A stretch of 44,427 nt of DNA from Oscillospiraceae bacterium. Lineage in GTDB: Bacteria; Bacillota; Clostridia; Saccharofermentanales; Saccharofermentanaceae. This document shows positions 1 to 8,839 of the stretch, in pieces. The translations under genes and the position numbers were made by a program. How positions within the stretch are numbered: position 1 is the stretch's first letter; the number at the start of each line of letters is the position of its first letter. The stretch covers positions 1-44,427 of the forward strand of contig CACZML010000004.1 of assembly GCA_902782235.1 (NCBI GenBank), in the 5' to 3' direction. Under the pieces are notes generated by a model, which had not been told where the DNA came from, did no database searches, and worked only from the letters and a program-made list of their open reading frames with translations.

Positions 1-102
1 CGTTTTACTTCAAGTTTTGCATTCTATTCAATTTTCAAGATCCGTGCATTTCCTTTGATTTCCCGGCTCATTTTGTATGTGCCTCCGTCAAAGTGCTCGT
101 AA
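1..102 (-). other. probable rRNA operon leader (16S gene outside window)
   Basis: Read on the minus strand, this stretch follows a strong promoter and has no open frame. It contains the block GATCTTGAAAATTGAATAG (plus 24-42), a sequence style commonly found in the leaders and spacers of Clostridia rRNA operons. In several Firmicutes an rRNA operon follows gyrA, which fits the position here. The 16S gene itself would start to the left of the window, so the assignment is inference from the promoter, the motif and synteny. Confidence 0.55.
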
Positions 103-131
103 AGGATATACCACGGAGATGTATAAGTCAA
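103..131 (-). promoter_or_regulatory. strong sigma-A promoter, probably of an rRNA operon
   Basis: On the minus strand TTGACT (126-131) is followed by exactly 17 bases and TATCCT (103-108). Transcription would start near position 95 and run leftwards out of the window, away from the terminator of the carboxypeptidase gene at 231-253. The near-consensus -35, the optimal spacing and the rRNA-leader-like sequence downstream suggest an rRNA operon promoter. Confidence 0.6.
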
Positions 132-225
132 GCAGTTTTTTTCACTTTTGCGAAATTTTTTTAAAAGTCTTCAAAACCTTTATTACACTAAATTAGAAGC
201 ACGTTCTATATATGCCGTTTTTGAA

Positions 226-253
226 GACTAAAACAGCGGGATAAACCCGCTGT
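226..253 (-). terminator. intrinsic terminator after dacF/gyrA operon
   Basis: An 8-bp perfect stem, ACAGCGGG (233-240) against CCCGCTGT (246-253), with a 5-base loop lies 13 bases past the carboxypeptidase stop. On the minus strand it is followed by TTTTAG. It separates the gyrA-dac transcript from the rRNA-type promoter to its left. Confidence 0.75.
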
Positions 254-266
254 CTTTTATGTGTAT

Positions 267-1706
267 TTACTTCCTTTTTCCTTCTATCCTGCGGGCTCTC
301 TTCGCTGCCGCTTTCTTGATCTTATTGATACGGATCATAAGTACTATATTCAATATCATAATAAGAAGCATGAATCCGCCGATTACTCCGGAGATGACCG
401 GATTGTTCTTAACGAAGAGCTGCAGAGGCGGCGTTGTCTCCTCCACCGGCACTACCTCAGCAGGATCGGTCTCAGTCTCAGGGACAGGTGTTGGCGTTGC
501 CAAAGCATCGCCGTAATCCTTCAGATCATCACCGGGATTGATAAGAGGATCGTATTTGGGCTGCTGCTCTGCAGGAGCGTTGACCCATCTGTAGTCACCT
601 GTCGTTCCGTAGACTCTGGTAACAGGATCTGCTTCCCAGCATGCGAGATTGCCGTATGCCGTTACAGAAGCAAGATACATAGTTGTATAGAAATAATAGT
701 CTGCCGGAATTCCGCAGATGGCGATCATCAGTTCGTGGCCGTTCTCATTTACGGTATAGATAGTAAGACCCTTACCTGCCTGTGACGTTGTACCTGTCTT
801 TCCTCCGATAACCGCTGCAAGGTGTGAATCGGTGCCGTTCGCTGTTTTCGAAGCAAGCCAGGGATCATATAAAAGGTAATTGGAGTTCTTTACATAGCTC
901 CATGCGTCAGATCTGTGTCTGTTGGTGGCGATGAATACGTGTGAAGGTGCACTGATGAGAGTCTTGAAATCCTCATTCTCTGATGCTGCGGCCATGATCA
1001 GTGAGAGATCGTAAGCCGTTGTGTAGTGGTTGTCATCAGGAAGTCCGCACGCATTTACGAAGTGTGTTCCCTTGCATCCGAGCTTCTCCGCACGGAGGTT
1101 CATGAGAACTGCAAAAGCTTCAAGCTTACGGGAGGAAAGGATGTGGTCCTTGGAATCCCTCAATGTATCCAGGATATACTGTGCATTTACGCCGTCTGCA
1201 TTCATCGTGCTTCCGCCTGCAGGATACTTCTGGAAGAAAGCATCCACGCAGCCTTCGCCCAACGCATTTGCAGCGTCGTTACCGGAAGGAAGCATGAGTC
1301 CATACAGAAGCTCGCTTACCTTTACCTTCTCGCCTTCGAGCACACCCATGAGGGAAGAATCGTTTCCAAGACCTGCAAGAGCTGCCTTCGATACTTCGAT
1401 CTTTGCCGAAGTATCAAGATACTCAAGGCTCAGCATACAGGTCATTATCTTTGTCATTGATGCAGGATAGATCTTGTCATCAGGGTTCATGCTGAGAACT
1501 ATATAGCCCGTTGTCTTATCGTAAACACAATAAGACTTGCAGTGAACGTCACTCAAAGCAGGAACCGGGATCTCGGGCTGGCCGACATCGGCGGAAACAG
1601 TTGCTGCGGGTGTTGCAAAAAGGGCTACGGAACAAACAAGTAAGACAGCAGCAATAAAGCTTGCCGCTGTCTTAATGGTTGATCCTAATGTTCTTTTAAT
1701 AATCAT
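267..1706 (-). CDS. dacF: D-alanyl-D-alanine carboxypeptidase (penicillin-binding protein, DacF/S11 type)
   Basis: A 479-residue serine peptidase that trims the terminal D-Ala from peptidoglycan stem pentapeptides outside the cell membrane. It has an N-terminal signal sequence (about 1-39) and the three motifs of the penicillin-binding fold: SMTK with the nucleophile Ser83, SGN at 141-143 and KTG at 303-305. A Pro/Thr/Glu-rich linker (about 405-428) leads to a C-terminal membrane helix (438-460) and a very basic tail. Typical DacA/DacF enzymes anchor by an amphipathic C-terminal helix, so the true transmembrane anchor is a variation. Its ATG overlaps the gyrA stop as TGATG, which implies translational coupling. 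The exact orthology (DacA, DacF or DacB) is not settled by the sequence. Confidence 0.9.
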   Translation of the reverse strand: MIIKRTLGSTIKTAASFIAAVLLVCSVALFATPAATVSADVGQPEIPVPALSDVHCKSYCVYDKTTGYIVLSMNPDDKIYPASMTKIMTCMLSLEYLDTSAKIEVSKAALAGLGNDSSLMGVLEGEKVKVSELLYGLMLPSGNDAANALGEGCVDAFFQKYPAGGSTMNADGVNAQYILDTLRDSKDHILSSRKLEAFAVLMNLRAEKLGCKGTHFVNACGLPDDNHYTTAYDLSLIMAAASENEDFKTLISAPSHVFIATNRHRSDAWSYVKNSNYLLYDPWLASKTANGTDSHLAAVIGGKTGTTSQAGKGLTIYTVNENGHELMIAICGIPADYYFYTTMYLASVTAYGNLACWEADPVTRVYGTTGDYRWVNAPAEQQPKYDPLINPGDDLKDYGDALATPTPVPETETDPAEVVPVEETTPPLQLFVKNNPVISGVIGGFMLLIMILNIVLMIRINKIKKAAAKRARRIEGKRK

Positions 1707-4426
1707 CAGATATCGTCATCCTCTTCATTCTTGGAAGAATCTTCTGAATCCTCAGGTGCTGCTATATCTTCAGCTTCGATCTCTGCTGCGAGAGTGTCAG
1801 CGAATTCCTGCACCTTCCGGGCATTGGGGCTCAGGCCGTCCTCAGTCTCAAGGGAAACCTCAGTATTCAGAGCGCCTTCAGCACCTTCTGCACCTTCTTC
1901 GAGTTCGTCAGGTTCTTCTATTTCTCTGTCTGTAAGAGCGAAGTCTACGACTCGTGCCTTGTTGGACTTCATGAGCTTGACGCCCGAAGTAGCTCTGGAG
2001 AGCGTAGGGATCTCGTTTGCTCTTACTCTGATGATAACGCCCTGGCTCGTAATGATGAGGAGGTCATCGTCATCAGTAACCGATACTGTACCGCAAAGCC
2101 TTCCGGTCTTCTCGGAAACTTTGTAAGTAATGATTCCCTTACCGCCTCTGGACTGAACGCGGTAATCGTCGATCTTGGAACGCTTGCCGTAACCGAGTTC
2201 GGAGATAACGAGGATCTCACGTGAAGGATCGACAGGCTCCATACCTACTACTTCATCGTCGTCTGCAAGCTTCATTGCACGTACGCCCGTAGCGCCACGG
2301 CCCATGTCACGAGCATCGTCGGAGTTGAATCTTACGGACTTACCTGCAGCAGATACTACGATGACTTCCTGGCCGGCCTTTGTGAGCTGGACAGCAACAA
2401 CGCTGTCTCCTTCACGGATCTTTGTGGCGATAAGGCCGTTCCTGTTGATATTTGCATACTTATCGATGGATGTCTTCTTGATAACACCGTACTTCGTAAC
2501 CGTTGTGAGGTAGAGGTCGGGTTCTTCGAAGCTGTCGATCGGGATGATGTTTCTGATCGTCTCACCGTCATTGAGGTTCAGGAGGTTAACAAGGGCTGTA
2601 CCTCTTGCAGAACGTGATGTAGTCTCAGGGATCTTATAGCCCTTGATCTTGAATACACGGCCTGTATTGGTGAAGCACAGGAGGAACTTATGTGTCGTGG
2701 TTGTGATGATCTTCTCGACATAGTCCTCTTCTCTTGTGGACTGGCCGGAGATTCCTCTGCCGCCTCTGTGCTGAGCCTTGTAGCTGTCTACTCTCTGGCG
2801 CTTTATGTAACCGAAATGTGTAAGAGTTACAACGATATTCTCTTCTGCGATAAGTGACTCGTCGTCGATATCCTCGAAGGAACCGTTGATGATCTCGGAA
2901 ACTCTCGGAGTAGCATACTTATTCTTGATCTCTGTCATCTCCGTCTTGATGATGTCATCAAGGAGAGTCTTGTCAGAAAGAACTCTGTGGAAGTATTCGA
3001 TCTCTTCTGTGAGAGCCTTGATCTCTGCTTCGAGCTTCTCTCTCTCAAGACCTGTGAGACGTCCGAGTCTCATATCAACGATGTGCTGAGCCTGCTTGTC
3101 AGAAAGTCCGAAACGCTCGCACATACGGACCTTGGCCTCAGCCTCGGTACGTGATGATCTGATGATCGCGATGATCTCATCGATGTAATCCATGGCGATG
3201 AGGAGACCTTCGTCGATGTGCTTCTTAGCCTCATCCTTCTCAAGATCGTACTGTGTACGGCGTGTAACAACATCTTCCTGATGCTGGATGTAGTAATAGA
3301 GAGCTTCCTTAAGGCCAACGAGCTTAGGCTCGAGCTTGCCGTCTGCGTCAGGTACAAGCGCAAGCATGTTAGCGCAGCATGCATCCTGGAGCGAGCAGTT
3401 CTTGTAGAGCTGGTTGAGAACAACGTCAGCATTGGCATCCTTCTTAAGCTCAATAACGATACGTACCTGCTCATTACGGTCGGATTCATCTCTTAATCCG
3501 GAGATGCCTTCAACCTTCTTCTCCTTAACGAGATCAGCCATACGTTCGATGAGTCTTGCCTTGTTAACTGCATAAGGAATGTCGTGAACGATGATCCTCG
3601 TCTTGCCTGCGTGGTCCTCGATCTCAGCATGTGCACGTACAACGATACGGCCCTTACCTGTGAGATATGCCTCTCTGATACCTGATGTACCGAGGATAGC
3701 GCCGCCTGTCGGGAAGTCAGGACCCTTAACTACTGTCATGAGCTCATCAACGGTAACGTCAGGATTCTCCATCATCATGATGCATCCGTCGATTACTTCG
3801 CCGAGGTTATGAGGCGGGATATTGGTAGCCATACCTACGGCAATACCAACTGCACCGTTTACGAGGAAGTTCGGGAAACGTGAAGGAAGCGATACAGGCT
3901 CCATCTCGTGTTCATCGAAGTTAGGTCTGAAATCAACTGTATTCTTGTTGATATCACGCATCATCTCCAATGCGATCTTCTCGAGTCTTGCCTCCGTATA
4001 ACGGTAAGCTGCCGGCGGGTCTCCGTCCAATGAACCGAAGTTACCGTGACCGTCAACCAGAGGATGTCTCAATGAGAAATCCTGGGCAAGTCTTACGAGA
4101 GCATCGTAAACTGATGCGTCTCCGTGAGGGTGGAAACGTCCGAGAACGTCACCGATCGTGGTAGCGCACTTACGGTAAGGCTTCTCTGGAGTAAAACCCT
4201 GAGTAAACATTGAATAAAGGATTCTTCTGTGAACCGGCTTAAGACCGTCTCTGATGTCAGGGAGAGCACGGTCGGAGATAACCGACATTGCGTAGTCGAT
4301 GAAGGACTTCTTCATCTCTCCGTCTAAGTCAACCGGAACTATAGTCGTCTGTTCTGACTTGAACACCTCGTCCATCTCAGCTTCCTGCTGAAGTCTGGCC
4401 TGTTTCTTGTCGTCGATGTCTGCCAT
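1706..4426 (-). CDS. gyrA: DNA gyrase subunit A
   Basis: A 906-residue type IIA topoisomerase subunit that breaks and rejoins DNA to introduce negative supercoils with GyrB. The catalytic tyrosine is Tyr143 in RYTEARL, and the quinolone-resistance region is HPHGDASVYD (99-108). A beta-pinwheel C-terminal domain follows with a GyrA-box-like QHRGGRG and a second repeat SRGGKG, then an acidic tail of about 70 residues. The start is the ATG at 4426, with GGAGG six bases upstream; a TTG nine codons earlier has no good ribosome site. The Ala at the position of E. coli Ser83 is notable. The gene has its own promoter and overlaps the carboxypeptidase gene. gyrB is not adjacent, so ParC is the alternative, but the box motif favours GyrA. 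Confidence 0.93.
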   Translation of the reverse strand: MADIDDKKQARLQQEAEMDEVFKSEQTTIVPVDLDGEMKKSFIDYAMSVISDRALPDIRDGLKPVHRRILYSMFTQGFTPEKPYRKCATTIGDVLGRFHPHGDASVYDALVRLAQDFSLRHPLVDGHGNFGSLDGDPPAAYRYTEARLEKIALEMMRDINKNTVDFRPNFDEHEMEPVSLPSRFPNFLVNGAVGIAVGMATNIPPHNLGEVIDGCIMMMENPDVTVDELMTVVKGPDFPTGGAILGTSGIREAYLTGKGRIVVRAHAEIEDHAGKTRIIVHDIPYAVNKARLIERMADLVKEKKVEGISGLRDESDRNEQVRIVIELKKDANADVVLNQLYKNCSLQDACCANMLALVPDADGKLEPKLVGLKEALYYYIQHQEDVVTRRTQYDLEKDEAKKHIDEGLLIAMDYIDEIIAIIRSSRTEAEAKVRMCERFGLSDKQAQHIVDMRLGRLTGLEREKLEAEIKALTEEIEYFHRVLSDKTLLDDIIKTEMTEIKNKYATPRVSEIINGSFEDIDDESLIAEENIVVTLTHFGYIKRQRVDSYKAQHRGGRGISGQSTREEDYVEKIITTTTHKFLLCFTNTGRVFKIKGYKIPETTSRSARGTALVNLLNLNDGETIRNIIPIDSFEEPDLYLTTVTKYGVIKKTSIDKYANINRNGLIATKIREGDSVVAVQLTKAGQEVIVVSAAGKSVRFNSDDARDMGRGATGVRAMKLADDDEVVGMEPVDPSREILVISELGYGKRSKIDDYRVQSRGGKGIITYKVSEKTGRLCGTVSVTDDDDLLIITSQGVIIRVRANEIPTLSRATSGVKLMKSNKARVVDFALTDREIEEPDELEEGAEGAEGALNTEVSLETEDGLSPNARKVQEFADTLAAEIEAEDIAAPEDSEDSSKNEEDDDI

Positions 4427-4474
4427 TTGTCGCCTCCGCCCGCGAAAACTCAAGTCTCCGCAGGTTATTAGATT

Positions 4475-4511
4475 ACTTTAGTGTATAGATAATATATCTA
4501 CAAACTAAAGT
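4475..4511 (-). promoter_or_regulatory. 5'-end hairpin in gyrA leader
   Basis: Two nested inverted repeats form one hairpin: ACTTTAGT (4475-4482) pairs with ACTAAAGT (4504-4511), and TAGATA (4486-4491) pairs with TATCTA (4495-4500) around a 3-base loop. The first arm begins directly next to the -10 box, so the hairpin would be at the very 5' end of the mRNA. It may protect the transcript or serve as a DNA operator. Confidence 0.55.
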
Positions 4512-4520
4512 ATTATACCA
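4512..4520 (-). promoter_or_regulatory. gyrA promoter, extended -10
   Basis: On the minus strand TGGTATAAT gives a perfect TATAAT (4512-4517) with the extended -10 TG one base upstream. No good -35 is present 17 bases away, as expected for extended -10 promoters. It lies about 90 bases upstream of the gyrA ATG and downstream of rsmG. Confidence 0.65.
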
Positions 4521-4576
4521 TAACTATACGCACACGCGCGCATATTATTATAATATATAGCACAAATGTCCTAATA

Positions 4577-5443
4577 TCAGACTATGGGGGTTTTGGAAGG
4601 AGTGCCCGCTTTTCTGGGGAATCTTGCGGGTGTGGGACGGATCTTGCGGACTACGATTATGGATCTCTCCATGTCAGTTCCGGGGAGCTTGAATGTATCC
4701 GTCTTTTCGATAGTGCCGCCAAGAAGAGCTATAGCCTTGCCGGCCTCTGTCTCCTCTTCTTCGGAATGAGCCTTCATCGCAAGGAATACTCCTCCGACCT
4801 TAACCAAAGGCAGGCAGTACTCGGCAAGAACGGAAAGCCTTGCTACGGCTCTTGCGGTTACGATGTCATACTTCTCCCTGTACTTCTTGTTCCTGCCCGC
4901 GTCTTCGGCCCTGGAATGCACCGTAGTGCAGTCGGAAAGACCTAATGCGGTAATGACCTCATCTAAGAACTTGAGGCGCTTATCAAGCGAATCCATGAGC
5001 GTTACGGACAGCTCCGGGCAGGAGATCTTGACCGGGAGTCCGGGAAAGCCTGCTCCTGTTCCGACATCGACAAACGTAAGCTTTTCCTTTTTGGACTTTG
5101 CCTCTTCTTCTCTAATGTAAGGGCAGAGTGTGAGTGAATCTATAAAATGCTTCATGGCAATTCCCTTATCGTCGTCAACGGCGGTAAGGTTCATTACCTT
5201 GTTCTTTTCCTTGAGCATGGAAGCATAAACCTGGAAAGTGCGGATCTCTTCTGCAGAGAGAGGCACGCTGATCTCATCCTTGTGGGATTCCAAGATAGGA
5301 GCAACATCAACGACTTCCTCGTCATGCTCTGTGACCTTTGTTCCTTCAGAGCTGATCTCGACCTTCTTGGGAAGGCTCTCCTTCAAACGCTTGATATCAG
5401 CTTTGGTAAGAGGTTTTCTTTTTGGGAACAAACCGTCAGCCAT
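4577..5443 (-). CDS. rsmG: 16S rRNA (guanine-N7) methyltransferase
   Basis: A class I SAM-dependent methyltransferase that modifies G527 (E. coli numbering) of 16S rRNA. The SAM-binding loop DVGTGAGFPG and the following MDSLDKRLKFL and TARAVA segments match RsmG/GidB. The start is placed at the ATG at 5443 because AGGAG lies eight bases upstream; the ATG six bases earlier is too close to it, and longer starts would run deep into mnmG. The resulting 288 residues exceed the usual length of about 240 because of a charged N-terminal extension of about 45 residues. It overlaps the mnmG stop by eight bases and ends the rpmH-rsmG operon; no terminator follows. Confidence 0.9.
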   Translation of the reverse strand: MADGLFPKRKPLTKADIKRLKESLPKKVEISSEGTKVTEHDEEVVDVAPILESHKDEISVPLSAEEIRTFQVYASMLKEKNKVMNLTAVDDDKGIAMKHFIDSLTLCPYIREEEAKSKKEKLTFVDVGTGAGFPGLPVKISCPELSVTLMDSLDKRLKFLDEVITALGLSDCTTVHSRAEDAGRNKKYREKYDIVTARAVARLSVLAEYCLPLVKVGGVFLAMKAHSEEEETEAGKAIALLGGTIEKTDTFKLPGTDMERSIIVVRKIRPTPARFPRKAGTPSKTPIV

Positions 5444-7373
5444 TGTCATGTCTCCTTCTTTGCTGCTCGAGATATACCAGCAGTACTTCACAGTCGGCAG
5501 GTGATACGCCTGATATTCTGGAAGCTCTGCCCACATTCTCGGGTTTCATCTTAGTAAGCTTCTGCGTAGCTTCGATCCTCAAACCCCTGATCAGTGAATA
5601 ATCGATATCCTCAGGGATCCTGATCTTCTCCAGATTCTTAAACTTCTCGATCTTCTCTTTCTCAAGTGACAGATAACCTTCGTACTTGATGTTGGTCTCG
5701 CAGGCAAATCTGATATTCCTTGCAAGCGGCTTTCTGTCCTTATCAACAGGCGCAAGCAGGTCGTATGTAACGCCCGGGCGCTTGATAAGGTCAGCGAGGC
5801 TCTCACCTGATTTAGGCAGGGTCTGTCCGCATGTATCAAGAAGCTCTCCCAGTTCTTTGGTGGGAGCAACATATGTCTTCTTAAGTCTTTCTGTCTCAAG
5901 AGCGATCGCTTCCGTCTTCTTTTCGAACGCTTCGAAAACCTCATCGCTCACAAGACCGATCTCATGACCGATCGGAGTAAGTCTCTCGTCGGCATTATCC
6001 TGTCTTAAGAACAACCTGTATTCGGCACGGGAAGTCATCATGCGGTAAGGCTCCTGGGTGCCCTTGGTTACAAGGTCATCGATAAGAACGCCGATATATC
6101 CCTGTGATCTGTCAATGATCACAGCTTCTTTGCCGAGGAGCTTCATGGCTGCATTAATGCCTGCCACTATGCCCTGCGCCGCTGCTTCCTCATATCCAGA
6201 GGAACCGTTGATCTGTCCTGCAGTGAAAAGGCCGGGAACGACCTTTGACTCAAGGCTCGCCCTGATCGACAAAGGATCGACAAGATCGTACTCAATAGCA
6301 TAAGCTGCCCTCTGGATCTTGGCATTTGCCAGACCGGGCAGTGACTTGACCATCTTCTCCTGTATCTCTTCAGGAAGGCTCGTTGAAAAGCCCTGAAGGT
6401 ACATCTCGTTTGTGTGGCGGCCCATAGGTTCGACGAAGATCTGGTGTCTCGTCTTGTCCTTGAACCTCATGAATTTATCTTCGATCGAAGGACAGTATCT
6501 GGGGCCGATTCCCTTAATCTCGCCGCTGTAAAGGGGCGATCTGTCCATGTTGTCTGAAATGACCTTGCGTGTCTCATCCGTTGTCCAGATAGACCAGCAC
6601 GGGATCTGTTCTTCCACAGGTGCGGGAAGCTTTCCTTCCATCTCATTCCTGTAGGAGAAAGGCGGTATATCGTCTTCGCCGTCCTGCCTTGTCATCTGGG
6701 AGAAGTCAACTGAATTGGAATTAACCCTTACAGGAGTGCCTGTCTTAAATCTTAAGAGCGGAACGCCAAGTGAATTAAGGGATGAGGAAAGACCGACAGA
6801 TCTTGGAAGTCCGTCCGGACCGCTCTCTGTTATGACTTCACCTCTGATGATCCTTGCTTCCATATACGTGCCGGAACAGATAACGACGGCGCGGGCTCTG
6901 TAGACTGCCTTGCCTTCTGTCATGACGCCTGCGGCATTGCCATCCTCATCTGTTAAGAGCTCAGTAATATGAGCCTGCTTCAACGTGAGGTTAGGGAGGT
7001 TTTCCAGGTAATGGCGCATCTCCATGGAATACATCTGTCTGTCTTCCTGCGCTCTCGGCGAATAAACGGCCGGGCCCTTGGATCTGTTGAGCATGCGCAT
7101 CTGGACAGCGCACTTGTCTGCCATTATTCCCATTATGCCGCCCAAAGCATCTATCTCTCTTACGAGCTGGCCCTTTGAGGTACCTCCGATAGAAGGGTTG
7201 CAGGGAAGGTTTGCAAGGCTGTCCAGTGAAAGCGTAAAAAGGATCGTATCAAGGCCTAATTTTGCAGCGGCATGTGCAGCTTCACATCCGGCATGGCCTG
7301 CTCCGACTACGGCAACATCAAATGTCCCCGCTTCAAAGCTCTTATCTAACTCTAAAGCTTCACGGATAGTCAT
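5436..7373 (-). CDS. mnmG: tRNA uridine-5-carboxymethylaminomethyl modification enzyme MnmG (GidA)
   Basis: The FAD-binding partner of MnmE in making cmnm5U34 in the wobble position of tRNAs. The N-terminal dinucleotide-binding motif VVGAGHAGCEAA is followed by the hallmark segment NLPCNPSIGGTSKGQLVREID. The 645-residue length is normal, and the C-terminal helical domain ends in the expected QLTKM-type and SRISGVSPADCEVLLVYLE segments. Its ATG directly abuts the mnmE stop (TAAATG), consistent with translation of the two complex partners in a fixed ratio, and it overlaps rsmG at its end. Confidence 0.97.
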   Translation of the reverse strand: MTIREALELDKSFEAGTFDVAVVGAGHAGCEAAHAAAKLGLDTILFTLSLDSLANLPCNPSIGGTSKGQLVREIDALGGIMGIMADKCAVQMRMLNRSKGPAVYSPRAQEDRQMYSMEMRHYLENLPNLTLKQAHITELLTDEDGNAAGVMTEGKAVYRARAVVICSGTYMEARIIRGEVITESGPDGLPRSVGLSSSLNSLGVPLLRFKTGTPVRVNSNSVDFSQMTRQDGEDDIPPFSYRNEMEGKLPAPVEEQIPCWSIWTTDETRKVISDNMDRSPLYSGEIKGIGPRYCPSIEDKFMRFKDKTRHQIFVEPMGRHTNEMYLQGFSTSLPEEIQEKMVKSLPGLANAKIQRAAYAIEYDLVDPLSIRASLESKVVPGLFTAGQINGSSGYEEAAAQGIVAGINAAMKLLGKEAVIIDRSQGYIGVLIDDLVTKGTQEPYRMMTSRAEYRLFLRQDNADERLTPIGHEIGLVSDEVFEAFEKKTEAIALETERLKKTYVAPTKELGELLDTCGQTLPKSGESLADLIKRPGVTYDLLAPVDKDRKPLARNIRFACETNIKYEGYLSLEKEKIEKFKNLEKIRIPEDIDYSLIRGLRIEATQKLTKMKPENVGRASRISGVSPADCEVLLVYLEQQRRRHDNG

Positions 7374-8795
7374 TTATTTACCTATGCAGAATCTTGAGAA
7401 AATAGTGTCAGCCAATGTAGCGGAAACGGTCTTGCCCGTAACCTCGCCGATCTCGTCCAGGCACGCTCTTAATGCTGAAGCGCATACTTCAGTGCCCAGG
7501 TTGTTATCTAAAGCATCCAAAGCAAGCGTAAGCTTCTTTGTAGCCTTTAAGAATTTTGAGTAATGTCTGCTGTTAGTGATAAGAAGGCCTTCGGAAGCAC
7601 CGCCGCCGAGCTCGTTATAGTAGTCGATGATGGCATCTTCGAGCTTGTCGATATTGAGGTCTTCTTCAGCGCTTATGGAAATAAAGTTCTTTATGCCGAG
7701 AGATGAGAGCTTTGCTTCGATCTCTTCCCTGTCAGGATTCTCGCCGGCATCGCTTTTCGAGAACACGCCGGTAACTGAATCACAGTCTTCGGCAATCTCC
7801 CTTACGCATGTATATGCTTCTTCAACTGTCATGTCCGGAGGGATCATGTAGAAGACCATATCAGCGCCTCTGCCCGCTTCGTAAGCCTTGCCGATGCCGA
7901 TATTCTCAATGATGTCTTCAGTCTCTCTGATGCCTGCCGTATCGATCAGTGTAACAGGGATTCCGTTGATATTGAGCTGGACTTCGATAGTATCTCTTGT
8001 GGTTCCGGCAACCTCTGTAACGATTGCCCTGTCAAAACCTGTGAGCGTATTAAGAAGTGTGCTCTTTCCGCTGTTGGGGAGTCCTAAGAGAGCTACGCGG
8101 AGGCGCTCAGATAAGATCCTTCCTTTGCCGTATCCCTTGCAGAGCGTGGTAAGCCTGTCATGGCAGTCACTTAAGTTGTCCTTGACCTCTTCGAGCTTGG
8201 CTTCCTCTTCTTCGGGATCTTCTGTATCGAATTCAGTAAATGTCTCAAGCATTGCAGCCTGATCGTACAGGGTCTTCTCAATAAAATCGATCTCATCGGC
8301 AAGCTTTCCGGACATAAGGCTTCCTGCAGCTTCGAGCTGTCTTTCGGTCTCTGAATTGATGACGTCCATGACAGCTTCAGCAGAAGCAAGGCTCATCTTG
8401 CCGTTTATGAATGCCCTTCTCGAAAATTCACCGGGATAAGCCATTCTTATTCCGGACATTCCAAGGCATCTTAAGATCTCCTGCTTTACTGCGCCGGAAC
8501 CGTGAGATGATATCTCGACCATCTCTTCGCCTGTATATGAATGAGGCGCCTCGAAATGCGTGAAGATGACCTCGTCCACCTTCTCATTAGTGGACGGATC
8601 CTTCACATATCCGAAAGCGCATGTGTATCCGGGAATCTCTGATAATCTGGAATAATCGCCGCTTGATCTGATGATGACAGAGCACTTATCGGCAAGTTTT
8701 CCACAGCCGTTACCCGATACACGGATAACCGCTATGCCTGATATTCCGGCCGGCGTAGAGCAGGCGCAGATAGGTTCGTCATCATACGAATACAT
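7374..8795 (-). CDS. mnmE: tRNA modification GTPase MnmE (TrmE)
   Basis: A 473-residue GTPase acting with MnmG on tRNA wobble uridines. The N-terminal tetrahydrofolate-binding domain includes SSHGSGAVKQEI and the GEFSRRAFINGKM segment. The G domain sits within the helical domain: P-loop GLPNSGKS (238-245), DTAGIRET (285-292) and G4. The protein ends in the diagnostic FCIGK. The G4 motif reads SKSD (346-349) where NKxD is usual. The upstream ribosome site is weak (GGCGGG 14 bases before the ATG). The gene lies 44 bases after jag in the rpmH operon. Confidence 0.97.
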   Translation of the reverse strand: MYSYDDEPICACSTPAGISGIAVIRVSGNGCGKLADKCSVIIRSSGDYSRLSEIPGYTCAFGYVKDPSTNEKVDEVIFTHFEAPHSYTGEEMVEISSHGSGAVKQEILRCLGMSGIRMAYPGEFSRRAFINGKMSLASAEAVMDVINSETERQLEAAGSLMSGKLADEIDFIEKTLYDQAAMLETFTEFDTEDPEEEEAKLEEVKDNLSDCHDRLTTLCKGYGKGRILSERLRVALLGLPNSGKSTLLNTLTGFDRAIVTEVAGTTRDTIEVQLNINGIPVTLIDTAGIRETEDIIENIGIGKAYEAGRGADMVFYMIPPDMTVEEAYTCVREIAEDCDSVTGVFSKSDAGENPDREEIEAKLSSLGIKNFISISAEEDLNIDKLEDAIIDYYNELGGGASEGLLITNSRHYSKFLKATKKLTLALDALDNNLGTEVCASALRACLDEIGEVTGKTVSATLADTIFSRFCIGK

Positions 8796-8839
8796 CGTAA
8801 ATAGCCCGCCAAATCCTTAAGATGAGATCTTAAACAGAA

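Noticed and set aside
4427-4453. TTG start nine codons upstream for gyrA
   Set aside because: The ATG at 4426 has a proper GGAGG six bases upstream and matches the usual GyrA N-terminus better.
8171-8389. Minus-strand and plus-strand frames inside long genes such as mnmE, gyrA and the fusion gene
   Set aside because: They overlap strongly supported genes on other frames and show no family features, so they are shadows.
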